The position numbers and the translations under genes are program-made. Positions 29,989-41,622 of a DNA stretch of 64,000 bases are shown in pieces; the stretch's first letter is position 1, and each line of letters opens with the position of its first letter. Origin of the DNA: Oscarella lobularis (lineage: Eukaryota; Porifera; Homoscleromorpha; Homosclerophorida; Oscarellidae); contig NC_089192.1 in the NCBI RefSeq assembly GCF_947507565.1, positions 1,116,001 to 1,180,000 on the forward strand, in the 5' to 3' direction. A model generated the notes under the pieces. The model made no database searches and was not told the DNA's origin. It saw nothing but the letters and a program-made list of their open reading frames with translations.

Positions 29989-31592
29989 ATGAATGCCGCG
30001 TCTGTTTTCGCTGCGATAGCCTTGTTCTTTCAAGTTGCGCTCGCCGCAGAGCCCGTCGAGTTAACAGACGACAGCTTCGCCGCGGCAATGGAATCCGGAC
30101 CCCATTTCGTCAAGTTTTACGCTCCCTGGTGAGTCCACGCTCACGGAAATATTTCGATGCGTGAATTCCCGCCTAGGTGCGGCCACTGCCAGCGTCTCGC
30201 ACCGACGTGGGATGAATTGGCCGGGAAATACAACGTAGACGAGGGAAAAATGACGATAGCAAAAGCAAGCCTCCAATTTTTTTACGATACGATATCTTAA
30301 TTAACTCGTTTCTCTAAGGTCGACTGCACGCAGCACACGAAGACGTGCTCAGAGCAGGGAGTTCGTGGATATCCTACGTAGGAAAATATATATATATATA
30401 TAATTATTAATTAATTAAAGAAATTAATAATTTTTTCAAGTTTGAAGTATATTCACAAGAGCGAGGAAAAGAAATATCAGGGACAAAGGACCTTGGAGTC
30501 TTTGTCGTCCTTCGTAGACGAGCTAACAGATCACGTCGCAAACGACAACGAAGAAAAGGTATAAAAGCATGATTTTATTTATTTATTTATTTATTTATTT
30601 ATTTTTTGTGTCTAGGTTAAAGCCAGCGGTCCCGCGACGATCGAAGGTCTCACAGAATTAGACGCCGACAATTTCGACGCGTTCACCAGCACCGGAATTC
30701 ATTTCGTGAAATTTTACGCACCTTGGTAATTAAATAAATAAATCAATATAATTAATCACATGTTTCCCATTAGGTGCGGTCACTGTCAGCGTCTCGCTCC
30801 CACGTGGTCGGAACTGGCGAAGAAATTCGAATCGAACGATCGCGTTCACGTGGACAAAGTCGATTGCACGCAGCATCGCGATCTGTGCGGCAGCAACTCG
30901 GTTGGCGGCTATCCGACGCTGATACTGTTTCGCGACGGACAGAACGTGGAACGCTATCAAGGAAGTCGAGATATAACGTCACTGGCTACGTTTATTGAGA
31001 AGTTCGATTCCACGCAGGAAGTAAGGAGAAAAAGTTATAATTATTAGTCTTAGCTAAGGCGACTCCTTTTTTTAGGTGAATCAGGAGGAGGAGGAGGAGG
31101 AGGACATACTGGAAGACGAGGAGGCGACGACGGAAGCTCCGGCGACGGAAGGAGCCGTTCTTAGTCTTACGTCGGAAACGTTTGATAGCGTTATAGGCGA
31201 AGGTTTGGTGTTCGTGAAATTCTACGCTCCATGGTAAGGAAAAATGATGAAGATATATATATATATATATTTTATTTTGTTTTAGGTGTGGACATTGCAA
31301 GCGATTGGCGCCCGTTTATGAACAGCTTAGCGCCGTCATGACCGAAGAGCATGTGCCCGTTACGATCGCGGAAATCGACTGCACCGTTCATAGCGACGTG
31401 TGCGAGAGGAACCACGTGGGGCCTCCCTTAATTAAATCCATTTATGTATGTATTTACGTATTTATTTATTAGGTTCACGGCTATCCGACACTGATTCTAT
31501 ACAAAAAGGGGCAGAAGTTACAGGAGCATGCGGGAAGTCGCGTTCTAGAAGATCTGATTGCCTTCGTGATGGATCACGTACCAGCCACATGA
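29989..31592 (+). CDS. TXNDC5: ER thiol oxidoreductase with three thioredoxin domains (TXNDC5/ERp46-like)
   Basis: ATG 29989 opens a signal peptide (MNAASVFAAIALFFQVALA). Three thioredoxin domains each carry FVKFYAPWCGHC, followed by (I/V)DC and GYPTL landmarks. An acidic linker (EEEEEEDILEDEE) precedes domain 3. This is the layout of TXNDC5/ERp46, a disulfide isomerase of the ER lumen. In every domain an intron splits the Trp codon just before CGHC (TG|G), at 30128, about 30724 and about 31233. The intron starting at 30265 has a GC donor (AAA|GCAAGC). The protein ends VMDHVPAT without a KDEL-type retention signal. The stop lies 31 bp from the stop of convergent EBAG9. Confidence 0.9.
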
Positions 31593-31623
31593 GCAAGAGA
31601 GAAAGAAAAAAGGAACGAGGTTA

Positions 31624-32727
31624 TTATGTGACCTTTGTTCCTATTCCGCGATGCTGTTGTTGATGTTGTTTTTGAGTGTCTCGTTCTTGCTTTCGTCTCT
31701 CTTGTTCCGCCTGTCGTCGCGCTCGCTCCGCTTCGCGTTTCTCTTTCAGACTTTGGCGCACTTGCTCTTCGACTTCGTTCGGATCGAGCGACGTCTCGTC
31801 TTCCCACGTCGTGACGTCGTCGGTCCAAGTCTCGAGGTCAGCTGACTAATATAAGAAAATACATTTATTTATTTATTTAATTATTAATTTTTAATTACCA
31901 AACTTATTGGTCGATTGTCCATTGCCAATCGACTCGACAGTCGTCCGGATTCGGTTTCTTCTTCTGATTGAGACGACGATCGAATGGTAATCTATACGAA
32001 CTGATTAAATATATTTCTCGTATCGTCTCTCTTTGTATCACCTTCTTTGCTTTTCGAAAGACGGGCTTCATGTCCTGAAACAAATCGATGTCTTCGAACG
32101 AGTCACTTCCTCCGCCACCACTAGGATCAACTTGGTTGATAGCAGGCATTGAGGAATTTGACAAATTCGGTTTCGAAGCGGGATCGATGCTGACGAAGCG
32201 AAGATCTGCGTCATCGGCACCGCCACCGGAATTCTCCCAATCTTGCCATTCACTATCATCCTACACATCAAGCACTAAGAACCCAGTGCACACAATGAAA
32301 GTAGTATGTACTGTAATTCAACATGTCCATACTCAGAACGTAGAGGTGGGACCTCTACAGGATGTTATCAGCGATAAATCGACTCGTTATCTGCTGGGTA
32401 CAGTAGTGGAACCTCTGTCTAGTAGACATTCTGTCTAGGCAACCTCTGAGCAGTGGACAGACATTGAAGGGTCCCAAAGTGTAAAGCACTAATCTAACCT
32501 GCAGTAAGGGTACGACTAGCTCGAGTGCAGTTTTTTGAGCCGTTTGAGTCTGTGTGCGTAGATCTCACCGCTTCTTCCTGGTTGCTTCGCTGGCGAAGGG
32601 GCACGCGAACGTCGTCCTCGATTTCGTCGACTTTTTTCTTCTTGACGACGCCTAGCCATTTTAACGGCGCGCCTAATAGATTGCAAACGAAATAGACTAG
32701 TCGACGCAGGGACGAGAAAATCGACAT
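31624..32727 (-). CDS. EBAG9: EBAG9/RCAS1-like Golgi protein
   Basis: Four exons: 32727-32569, 32261-32042, 31991-31899 and 31845-31624. It starts with a short hydrophobic anchor (SLRRLVYFVCNLLGAPLKWL). Then come an acidic DDSEWQDWEN segment matching the EEWTSWDED region of EBAG9, a DMKPVFRKAKK-ITI block, SSRLAMDNRPISL, the DLETWTDDVTTWEDE motif, and a Glu/Arg/Gln-rich coiled coil to the end. EBAG9 is a type III membrane protein of the Golgi that modulates vesicle secretion. Splicing from 32042 to 31991 (50-nt intron) is needed to recover the SSRLA frame. The first intron is unusually long (307 nt) and may contain a transposon remnant. Confidence 0.88.
32399..32485. mobile_element. Possible pogo/Tigger-like transposon remnant in EBAG9 intron 1
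   Basis: TACAGTAGTGGAACCTCTG followed by repeated pieces of the same theme (GGCAACCTCTGAGCAGTGGAC) resembles TA-flanked mariner/pogo terminal sequences. I see no clean inverted partner, so this is tentative. Confidence 0.25.
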
Positions 32728-32789
32728 CGAATTTTCGCATCCGGGTTTGCAGTTTTCGGAAGCCCGTATAGAAAAACACAACACGCCCA

Positions 32790-34402
32790 ATGTCACTCGA
32801 CGACTCAGTTGATTTGTGCATTGCTACGACGACACCTTCGGAGTACGAAGGCGCCAAAGAGGTTCTGAAAAAGATAGTTAAAGTATCCTCTTTGGAAGAA
32901 AGAAGGTACAAGTGCGACGAGGACAACGAGCTTCTGGTCCGCTACGCGAATTGGCAAGACTTTCCAGGACGCCTAGGGAGTCCTCGAAGGTCGTTAAGGG
33001 TCGCCTTAGTGATCGCTAACGGTCAAGGGCGCGAGGAAGCCTTGAAGCTGCAGGAAAAAATCTCGCAGTCCAAACTTAGACCGTCCGTGGTTGCCATGAC
33101 AGGCGTGTGCGCTGGAAATCCTAGCAGCGTGCAGTTGGGAGACGTGCTCGTGCCTTTTGAAATCGCAGTCAAAGATGGGAAGACGGACGGTGGAGGAAAG
33201 TTCATAGGTAACGCTAAACGCGTTTTCCTCAGCGAGAACCTGAAAACGACGGCCAGATTTATTGCGGGAGAAATGCAGTGGTCCGATTACATTCCAGAAG
33301 AACTGGAATCTATTCCCTCTCCTCTTGACGTGCAGAACTTAATTTTGCAAAAGGTATCGTCTACGAGCTATTTGTTTTTGAGAGTAATTGCATAGAATCT
33401 TTGTCGTTGCAGTTGACGGGTGGCGGACCAAACTGCAGTAGAAAAAGAATTGAAAGTGACTTAAACGAGGAGCATCTGAGAGTTTCTGGTCCAGCGTTCG
33501 ACGACGCTGTTGCTATTCTCGAGCGTGAGGGTTATATTTCTGCAGAGGGGGACACGCTCAACATCCTGACAGAAGGAAGAGAGCACGTCACAAAGGCAAT
33601 GGCGTCGAAAAAACAACTCTCTGTTCACACAGAGACGGTTTGTACCGGAGACCTTCTAAAGGCAGATCTCGACTGGGGAGACCAGGCGGATAAGATTTTG
33701 GCAAGAAAGCTGGTTGGCTATGACATGGAAGGATATGCGTTTCTGAGCTATTTCCAAAACAGGCAAGATACTCAAGGAGTTTTTGTTAAGAGCGCTTCGG
33801 ATCATGCAACAACGAGAACCAAGACCAAGGACAAATCCTTTCAAAAGCGCTGCGCTGCTTTTTCAACAGCGTTTGCCTTGGAGATGATGAAATATGTGAA
33901 ACTGAAAGATGACGACGTTAAAGCAGTAGAAGGCAATTCTTGCACCCTCACGTGATTATTATTTGTATTTATCATTGCATGCTCTGCGTAGGTCATTTGG
34001 CGGGGCTGGCTCTTGAGGGCACAGACGAGACTGATTCTGGCTTCATTGGATCTCGACAAGAAGGTAGTTTCTGAGAACAGTCATACTTTTTGATGATGCG
34101 TTTCTTGTTTCATAGCAAAAGAGTCTTACACGTGGGATTCCGTTGTTCAGAACATGGACTACCTCACAAAAAAACTAAGCGTGGATGACGATTTGCTCTA
34201 TGCTCTAATGAATAAGTCTATCCAGCTCATAACCCTTGATCAGAAAAAAGCGGCTCAGTCCCGTGCAACTAACGCTGAAAAGGTTTCATATCTGATTGAA
34301 GACGTCTTGCAGTACAAAGGCAATGGAGATGTTCCTAAATTTTTTGTTGCGTTAGAAAATTGTGGACGTAGCCACGTTGTTAAAAAGCTAAAAGAAGCGT
34401 AA
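32790..34402 (+). CDS. Nucleoside phosphorylase-domain protein with probable C-terminal CARD
   Basis: Exon 1 is 32790-33353 and exon 2 starts at 33413 (59-nt intron). Together they encode a PNP/UDP-phosphorylase-type domain: VDLCIATTTPSEYE, VVAMTGVCAGN, LGDVLVPFEIA, and DMEGYAF plus VKSASDHA near the catalytic end. Reading on gives a stop at 33955. A phase-compatible alternative, donor 33926 (GCA|GTAGAA), acceptor after 34017, then exons 34018-34063 and 34116-34402, adds a six-helix death-fold region (VSYLIEDVLQYKG, FFVALENCG) that I read as a CARD. Phosphorylase-CARD architecture suggests a sensor or signalling role as in NLR-like immunity proteins. The domain calls are good; the joining splice is inferred. 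Confidence 0.75.
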
Positions 34403-34539
34403 CAAGCACTTTTTACTCGTTTGTAATGTTTATGTTGTTTTTTTGCATTTCTAGTATTGTTTTTTGCATTTCTAATATTTTCTACTGGTGCCCGGATAAA
34501 CACTCAAACCACGTGCTTCGGATTGTACTGTACTGTACC

Positions 34540-36558
34540 ATGGACGTGGCCGTCGAGCCTTCGATGATGTTAGCCGTGATCCGACTGGAGTTCTAGTGAG
34601 ATACGTCTTTCTCTAGTTTATGCTGCGAGTGCGGGGCCTCCATCGAGGCGAATCCGGCGAACATGTGCGTCTCGTGCCTGAGAGCGCGCGTCGACATAAC
34701 GGAGGGCATTCCGAAGCAGGGAACGATCTATTTTTGCAAGTTCTGCGAGAGGTGACCCAAGCACAAAAGCGCAGACGTCTCTATCGCACCGATAATTGAT
34801 ATAGATACCTTCAACCTCCTGCCTTGTGGACGAATTGCACTTTGGAATCAAGAGAACTACTGGCAATGTGCTTGAAGAAGCTCAAAGGGCTAAATCAAGT
34901 AGTTTGGCAGAATATAATTATTTAATTATTTAATTATATATTTCGATTCTTATATTAGGTTCGTTTGGTCGACGCGACGTTCGTGTGGACGGAGCCCCAT
35001 TCGAAACGAATCAAAGTCAAACTGACAATCCAAAAAGAAGTCAATTTTAATTTAATTAATTAATAAACGACAATTATTCTAATAATTATCTCAGGTATTT
35101 GGCTCGACGATTCTCCAGCAAGTTTTCGTCGTCGAATTTCTCGTTCACAATCAAATGTGCACGGAATGTCAGCGTCGCCAGGCGACCGACTATTGGCAGG
35201 CGGTCGTGCAAATTCGTCAGAAAATCGATCACAAGAAGACGTTCTTCTATCTCGAACAGCTCATTCTGAAGCATCGCGTTCACGCGTCCACACTTCGAAT
35301 CAAGGAAATTCACGACGGTTTGGATTTTTTCTTCGCGTCGAAGTCGGAAGCGCGAAAGCTCGTCGATTTTCTTCTCGCGATATTTCCCTGTCGATGTTTG
35401 ACGTCGCAGCGATTGATTTCGCATGACACGCATTCGAATACGTATAATTATAAGTATACGTTCTCTATTGAAATCGTTCCTGTGTGTAAGGTAAGAGAAA
35501 ATGGGAATGAGAGTATTGATATATTTTGTATTTCTCTAAGGATGATGTCGTTTGTCTTCCCATGAAATTGTCTCAATTATGTGGCAATATAAGGTCTTGA
35601 CTTTGTATTCTTATCTTATACTATAGTGGTTTCTTAGTCCAATTGCCTTGTGTGTGCGAGTATCGAATACCATTCATCTCATTGACCCAATGACTTTGAA
35701 AAGTTTGTCTTAATTAAAAGTCTAATTTTTTAAATTTATTTTTTCCTCTCTTTAGCTGCTGAAGTCCAAGGTTCTGCCTTTTGGCGTTATCCGTTCGAAT
35801 CCTTATGCGACTCGCGTCGACTCGTTGAGTACACGGTCATCGACATCGATCCGGCCACCGCTGCTCCGTCGTACGCTCGCCCAAGCGGCGGTGTCCCAAA
35901 ATACGTTCTCTCTGATGTTTGCATATCGAAAACGGATGAACTTGGTCTTCCTGACAGCATGCTTTACACAAAGACTCATCTTGGGCATTTGCTCAAGCCG
36001 GGAGATACAGTATTGGGGTGAACTAAGATCATAACCGGGGAAGTACTTCTAAAGAAACAACTCTTTCTTAGTTTCGATTTGGCCAATAGCAACGTCAATA
36101 ACGAGCACTTGAATAAACTGAAATCTCGTTCAATTCCAGATGTGGTAAGGGATATCATATGTGTGTGGCTTGTTAAGCATTGTTTCGGTCTCTTGAGATT
36201 CTGGTGAAGAAGAGCTACGGGGACAAGAGAAAACGGCGGCAGAATCGAATGTGGAAACTCAAGCACTTGCAGAAAGAAGACGAAGCGGTCGAGGCAAAAA
36301 TGGACGTGGAGGATAACGATTACGAGGAGTTTCTCGACGACTTGGAAGAGGATCCCGATTACAGAAGAGACATCAACGTTTACAAAGGCAAGAAAAATAA
36401 AATAAATAAATACATAAATAAATAATGCAAAAATCTTTATAGACAAAGCGAGGGTCCATTTGAAGAGAGAGGTCGAGCTCGACGCGCCGACTATTGGACT
36501 AGAAGAGATGATGGAAGATCTCACGTTGGAAGACGCGGTAAATAAATACTTATTTTAA
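34540..36558 (+). CDS. NMD3: 60S ribosomal subunit export adaptor NMD3
   Basis: ATG 34540 begins MDVAVEPSMI; a 48-nt intron then joins LCCECGASIEANPANMC. The N-terminal Cys pairs (CCEC, CVSC, CKFC) form the NMD3 zinc-binding region. Downstream blocks are near-identical to animal NMD3: DATFVWTEPHSKRIKVKLT, KKTFFYLEQLILKH, LRIKEIHDGLDFFFASK, SQRLISHDTHSNTYNYK, FWRYPFESLC, THLGHLLKPGDTVLGFDLAN. The tail is acidic (EEFLDDLEEDPDYRRDIN). NMD3 carries the nuclear export signal that lets CRM1 export pre-60S particles. About 11 exons with short introns. The last codons (after 36537) are read through to TAA 36556-36558; a final intron there is possible. Confidence 0.95.
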
Positions 36559-36662
36559 TTAATTAAAAATTAATCAGCTAATCTTTATTTGCATATAATG
36601 TTTAGCATTTCTAAGCGTCGGAACGAAATCTAGAGAGAACCGAAAAAGAAATTGGGTTATTA

Positions 36663-38593
36663 TCATTGCCAATTTTTTATTCGCTCGCATTTCGTACCGG
36701 ATAAAAAAGAAACGACGGGGGTCTCTTTCGGGGGTTTGCGCGTGCTGTACATCATCACTAGGTACATGTGCGCGTCGATTTTGCACGCAATATAGAGCGT
36801 ATCCTTTATAAAATTCATTATTGCCATAATAATTAATTTGAGGTTGTCTTGTGTAAACCTTGTCGTGAATTTGAAACGGGTTTACAGTTGCTTCGAAGGG
36901 TTTCCCTGTTAGGAGAGAAACTATAGTTGGCCAATGTTGTCTGGCTATTTCCTATATATAGAGAACAATGACTTTAATATAATAATTAATTATATATTTT
37001 TATCTCGCCGATGGTATTGTGAGAATGGCCGGGTAGGCTTGGACGCCCGTCGGCTTGGCAACGCTCGCGTCGTTGGGGAGATGGTAGCCGTGGCCTTGAT
37101 ATACCGAATCGAGACGGTTTGTGTCTAGTACAATCGCCACGTGATTCGCCGACGTTTGCTTTTGGAATTGAGATAACCTAAAAAATAATAATAATTATAC
37201 GCGAAGAGAGAGAGAAATCAGAATTAGATGCCTTGTATAGTAGTTTAGTTCTGGAGGAAGTTTTGTCTCCAGAGAGGGCGTCATCGAATGAGGGAGTAGA
37301 GAATTGTGGAAGTACAGTGTCGCCTGGGGGGGTAGACTAGAATTAATACTCTATTGATTTCTAAGTGACTACTTTGGCTATCAATGCATTGTGGAACATT
37401 CTCATCCACAAATGAAGATTCGTTTCGCCTGGATACTTGACGTGCGACGCCCAGCTAATCTTTTTCGCCTGAACAGTCTGCGGAGGATTCCACGCGAGTA
37501 ACGCTGCCTTGCACGAAGACAGAGCCATCATCGCTTCCATGTAACGCCACGAGCTGATCTTAAGCTGGCTGTCAATCAGCATCTCCAGGCATATAATTTC
37601 ATTTCTAGAAATAAAATGACTCGACGTTTCTTTTTTGTATATATATATATCTTTATCAGACTTGACTGTTGATCCAAGTACTTGCATGGGAGATGGAACG
37701 ACGCTCAATTCGCCACGACTAGAAAAAGACACGATTGATTGATTGATTGATTGATCGATTGATTGATGGGGAGATCCGACTAACACATATTTGAGCTTTT
37801 CTAGTCTACTCATTTCGATTTGAAAATCGATCCATTTGCCTTCGGACCCAAGTTGCGACAAGGAGAAGAAACTATGAAAGCGAAAGAGAAAAACACCTCA
37901 ACTAAAGCAACATAAACTATTTCCCAGATTAAGTTTGTATATGAGTGTAGTGTGCATTATTATAGGTACACTTTCTCCTCATCTCTATACTACGTGTACC
38001 TAAGTCCATATGTGTTGTACTTACTGTTGGAGTAACGTAAGGCGAATGCCAACAAATCGCGTCAATTGCTGACACAGATGAGCCAACTTGAGATGAAACC
38101 CGTCGTCGTTCTGCTGCCGAAAGATGTCGAGCATAATTTTCAGCTCGCTCTCGACTCGTTCGTACGACGTCATCAAAGACTAAAAAATAATTTCTTAATT
38201 TAATAAATTTAATTATATAATTTAATTAATCATGTACCTCTTTTCGACCGAACCATCGCTTGTCGGAGAAATCTAGACTGTGATAGCTCTTTTCGTGCGA
38301 CGCCAATTCGTTCAGTTCGCTGAACAGACGCAGCCACGTGGAATCGCCGCTGCTTCCATTGTGCTACACGGATAAAGTGTTTTTCTTAATTTTTCCGGGG
38401 GAAATGCTCTGCAACTTCGCGCGCTCTGTCGAATTCGAAATTCGCCAAGCGACGAAAGTAGAGATTGAGCGCTTCGTCTTCGGGATTGCCGCGCTTTCGA
38501 TCCGGAAACAAAAAGTCTAATCGCAGACGCTGAAATGCAGTCGCCCGCGCATTGCGTACCGTTGTAAATGCCTCTGTTTTCGGAAAAACTCAT
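36663..38593 (-). CDS. KICS2: KICSTOR subunit 2 (C12orf66 orthologue)
   Basis: Multi-exon gene on the minus strand starting at ATG 38593. Recognisable blocks in order: ALNLYFRRLANFEFDRAREV; SYHSLDFSDKRWFGRKE; HLKLAHLCQQLTRFVGIRL; LEMLIDSQLKISSWRYMEAM; ETNLHLWMRMFHNALIAKV; SVYQGHGYHLPND; QHWPTIVSLLTGKP; and a C-terminal MYLVMMYSTRKPPKE segment. These match the helical N-half and roadblock-like C-half of KICS2, a scaffold of the KICSTOR complex that anchors GATOR1 at lysosomes in amino-acid control of mTORC1. A (GATT)n run lies in one intron. The start codon is only 5 bp from that of a divergent gene. Confidence 0.88.
37733..37767. repeat. (GATT)n microsatellite in a KICS2 intron
   Basis: About eight GATT units with one GATC interruption. 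Read in frame it would give SINQSI-type repeats, but homology of the flanking exons places it in an intron. Confidence 0.8.
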
Positions 38594-38598
38594 CTTCG

Positions 38599-39302
38599 AT
38601 GTCCCGTAGGAATTTCGAACGTTCCCGTATTAAACAAATGACGACACGGAAGAAGGCCGATTCAAGAGCGGCTGCTTCCACCGCTGTGTTTACAAAGGTA
38701 CGTTTTTATTGCTCTTGCGTGCATTTGACTCAGCCGGCGGGTGCTGTGCAAAAAGGAAAGAGGCGCTTGTTGCGGTTGCTATGCAAACAAACTGCCGTTG
38801 ACTCTGCCGAAGGTCGTCTTTCCCAGTCGACGCGGACCTATTGGAATATTCAACCAGCGCAGTCTCGTCTTGAGCAGTGGAAAGACTATGCAGCCGAAAC
38901 GTCCTCGCACCGTAGGAATAGTGAGCTGGAGGGAGACCACGGAGACAACGAACGATATGCAGACAATCCGAAACTTCGTTCACGTTTCTGTTCGTATTTT
39001 TTGCAAATATACATTCTTGTTTTTTTTCTATTTTTTAATTTTAGCCGGTTGCAGAGGACTTTGCGAGAAACTTGAAGTTGTCCGGGACTTCGGTGAAGAC
39101 GCATCATCGCGGTGCGGCGTTCGCCGCACAATGGCATCCCGATACTTCGAATTGCGGCGTTATTCATCCGGCTCATTTGACGGAAACGGTAGACACGTGG
39201 CTCGCCCAGCGGCGAAAATTAATTAGAACGGCCGATTCAAAAAGCCGAACGCGACAGTATCAGTATCAGTATTCAGGGTTACCCAACGGAAAAAAATGTT
39301 GA
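38599..39302 (+). CDS. Unidentified gene head-to-head with KICS2
   Basis: A plausible first exon (38599-38697, basic, MSRRNFERSRIKQMTTRKK) ends at a GTACG donor. A second exon (about 38736-38988) carries a protein-like frame with SRRGPIGIFNQRSLVLSSGK and TVGIVSWRETTETTNDMQ. It joins across a short AT-rich intron to a third exon (39045-39302) with PVAEDFARNLKLSG, AAFAAQWHPDTSNCGVIHP and a TRQYQYQYSG tail. The join of exon 1 to exon 2 in that frame is not phase-compatible with the obvious acceptor at 38735, so the start is unresolved. I do not recognise a family. Confidence 0.45.
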
Positions 39303-39402
39303 ATTGATTTTTTGCAATATAGTTTACAGAAGTTGAGTACAGTTACGGCAGTTGCTACGTACGGGCCACTACTCTAGCATAGCAACAGCGAAAAGTCCGA
39401 AG

Positions 39403-41591
39403 ATGCCGAGGAAAAAGGAGACAGGCGAGGCCGCCGTCGAAGAGGCAAGCGTCGTAGACGTTGCATAAGCGTTCTAAGGCAACGTGCGCTCTCCTCAGTC
39501 GTTCGATCCGTTGGATTTGCTCACGAAAGAGCCGAAAACAGTCGTTCTCACGCTGAAATCGTCCGAAGGCGTCGTCGTCGCGCGTGCATGCGAAGCGCTG
39601 CAGAAATTCGCTGAAAAATGTGCGCGAAAGACGCGTGCGAATCCCCGAATATTCGAAACAGAGTCGCGTTTTCCCGTTTTCCCGTTCGATAGCCGCTAAA
39701 AATCAACTCGAATTGACGAAACTCAATGCAATTGGACCGCTTCTCGATTTGCTTCGATCGAAAGACGAAGCGTTGCGCGCTCACGCCGCCGTTTGCGTCG
39801 CCACCATGGCAACCAATCGTGAGAAAAAATTTTCGAAATAATTTCGCGAGTCGATAAATATTTCCAAATAGGCGACGTTCGAAATCTATTGAGAAAACTC
39901 GGAGCTATACCATTGCTAATCGAATTATTAGCGAATACTGGTAACGCTCATAGAACAATATTTTTAATTAATTAACTTGGGGATTTCTTTTTTGGTAGAT
40001 AATGTTATTAGTCAAGAGCGAGCGAGCTGCGGTTTAGCGTCTCTTGTTGAAGAATACTCGGGCAAGGCTATAGCCGTCGAACATGGGGCTATTCCCGCTT
40101 TGCTGTCTCTTCTCGCTTCACCAGACTGTGATACGCAAGTGAGAGAATAAACCCCTTATGGTTCATTATTTCCTAGCTGATGTTCTATTATATAGAAAAA
40201 TGCTATCAGAGCTCTTCTCTTGATAACGGACGATTACAAGGGAAGACCGGAGTTGAGGACTCGCGACGATGGTGAAACCAAAACGTACGATTTTCAATTT
40301 TAAATTAGTGACGTTGTTCTCCCTACTAGGTCTTTCCTCCGTATTGAATTTGCTCGATTCTGAGTATCCGGTTGTGCAGAAATTAGCGCTGGACACCCTG
40401 ATACGTTGCTCGAGTGAAGGCACGATTTTTTCATTTAATTAATTAAATAATTAATTATTGAGGCAATTTTTTTAGTTGAGAGTCGGACTGCTTTGAGAGA
40501 GCTGGGAGCTTCGAGTCGGCTTGTTGAAATTCTACAAAACAAGGTACACAGTAATCGGGAAAATTCATTGTTTAATGTATTGATATTTTCTATAAGGAAT
40601 TTCATGATCTGCACTTGCCTGTTCTTCACATTCTATCCTACTGCTTGTCGGACCCTGAGACAGCAATCGTACGCTAACGCCGCTTCATTTGTTAGGGTCT
40701 TATTTATCATCCTCCTTCTTATCTTAGACGATTCAGGGTTCTGGACATCTCCAGATGCTCGTTGATTTTGCGAGACAGTCAACGCTGCCAGAATCGCAGC
40801 AGCACGCCGTCAGTCTAAATAAATAATATAGATTAATAAATAGTATTTGATTTTCTTCTTCTTCAAGGTCGCTGCCCTGTCTCGAGCCGCCGAAAACGAA
40901 AGCGTGCGAAAGAACCTTCACGAAACGAACATAGAAGAACTGCTAATTTCTCTAATGACAAGCAACGTACGTGCACATCGTAAAATTCTCCTTTTCAGCA
41001 ATTTACACTTTATCGTAGCATATGGGCGTGGCAAAGTCCGCACTCGAAGCGTCAGCCGTAATGGCGAAAAGTGCAGTGGCAAAACACACTCTGGCGGAAC
41101 AAGGTAAATACCTCAAATTTTTTTATGTCGTAGCCTACATATATTTGTTTAGGGGCTATCAACTGTCTCATGCAGCTTTTGGTGAGAGAAGAGATGGAAA
41201 TCAAAGAACTCGCCCTCATGACTCTCGCCACCCTGTCCCAGCCCGATTCGGCGTCTAGTTCATTTATATCGAAGTCTCTGCTCAAAACTCATCTAAATTT
41301 TATATCATTTAATAATTCATTATCTAGACTTATAGTGGAGAACGGGGGAATGCAACCCATTGTCGCCTTTTTAACCGAGAAGACGTCAACTCCGTCCATT
41401 TTCGCCAACGTCGCCGCATGTCTTGCGAACGTCGCCGAAGAAGGTACACTCGACATGCGCGCCAAAGCCAAAACGAAAACGAAAAGCGAATTTGTATACT
41501 GCGTATAGAATATTTACGATCGTTCATGCTCGATGAAGATGTAGTCGTTTCCGGTCTCGTTGCTTTATTGCGATCGAGGTAACGCTAATCT

Positions 41592-41622
<31 letters not shown>

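Noticed and set aside
34596-34616. A 21-nt intron (GTGAGAT...CTCTAG) at the start of NMD3
   Set aside because: An alternative donor at GTTAGCC gives a normal 48-nt intron and better matches the NMD3 N-terminus (..ILCCECG).
37361-37861. Coding GATT repeat giving a poly SINQ tract in KICS2
   Set aside because: Flanking homology to KICS2 places the repeat between two exons; it is intronic.
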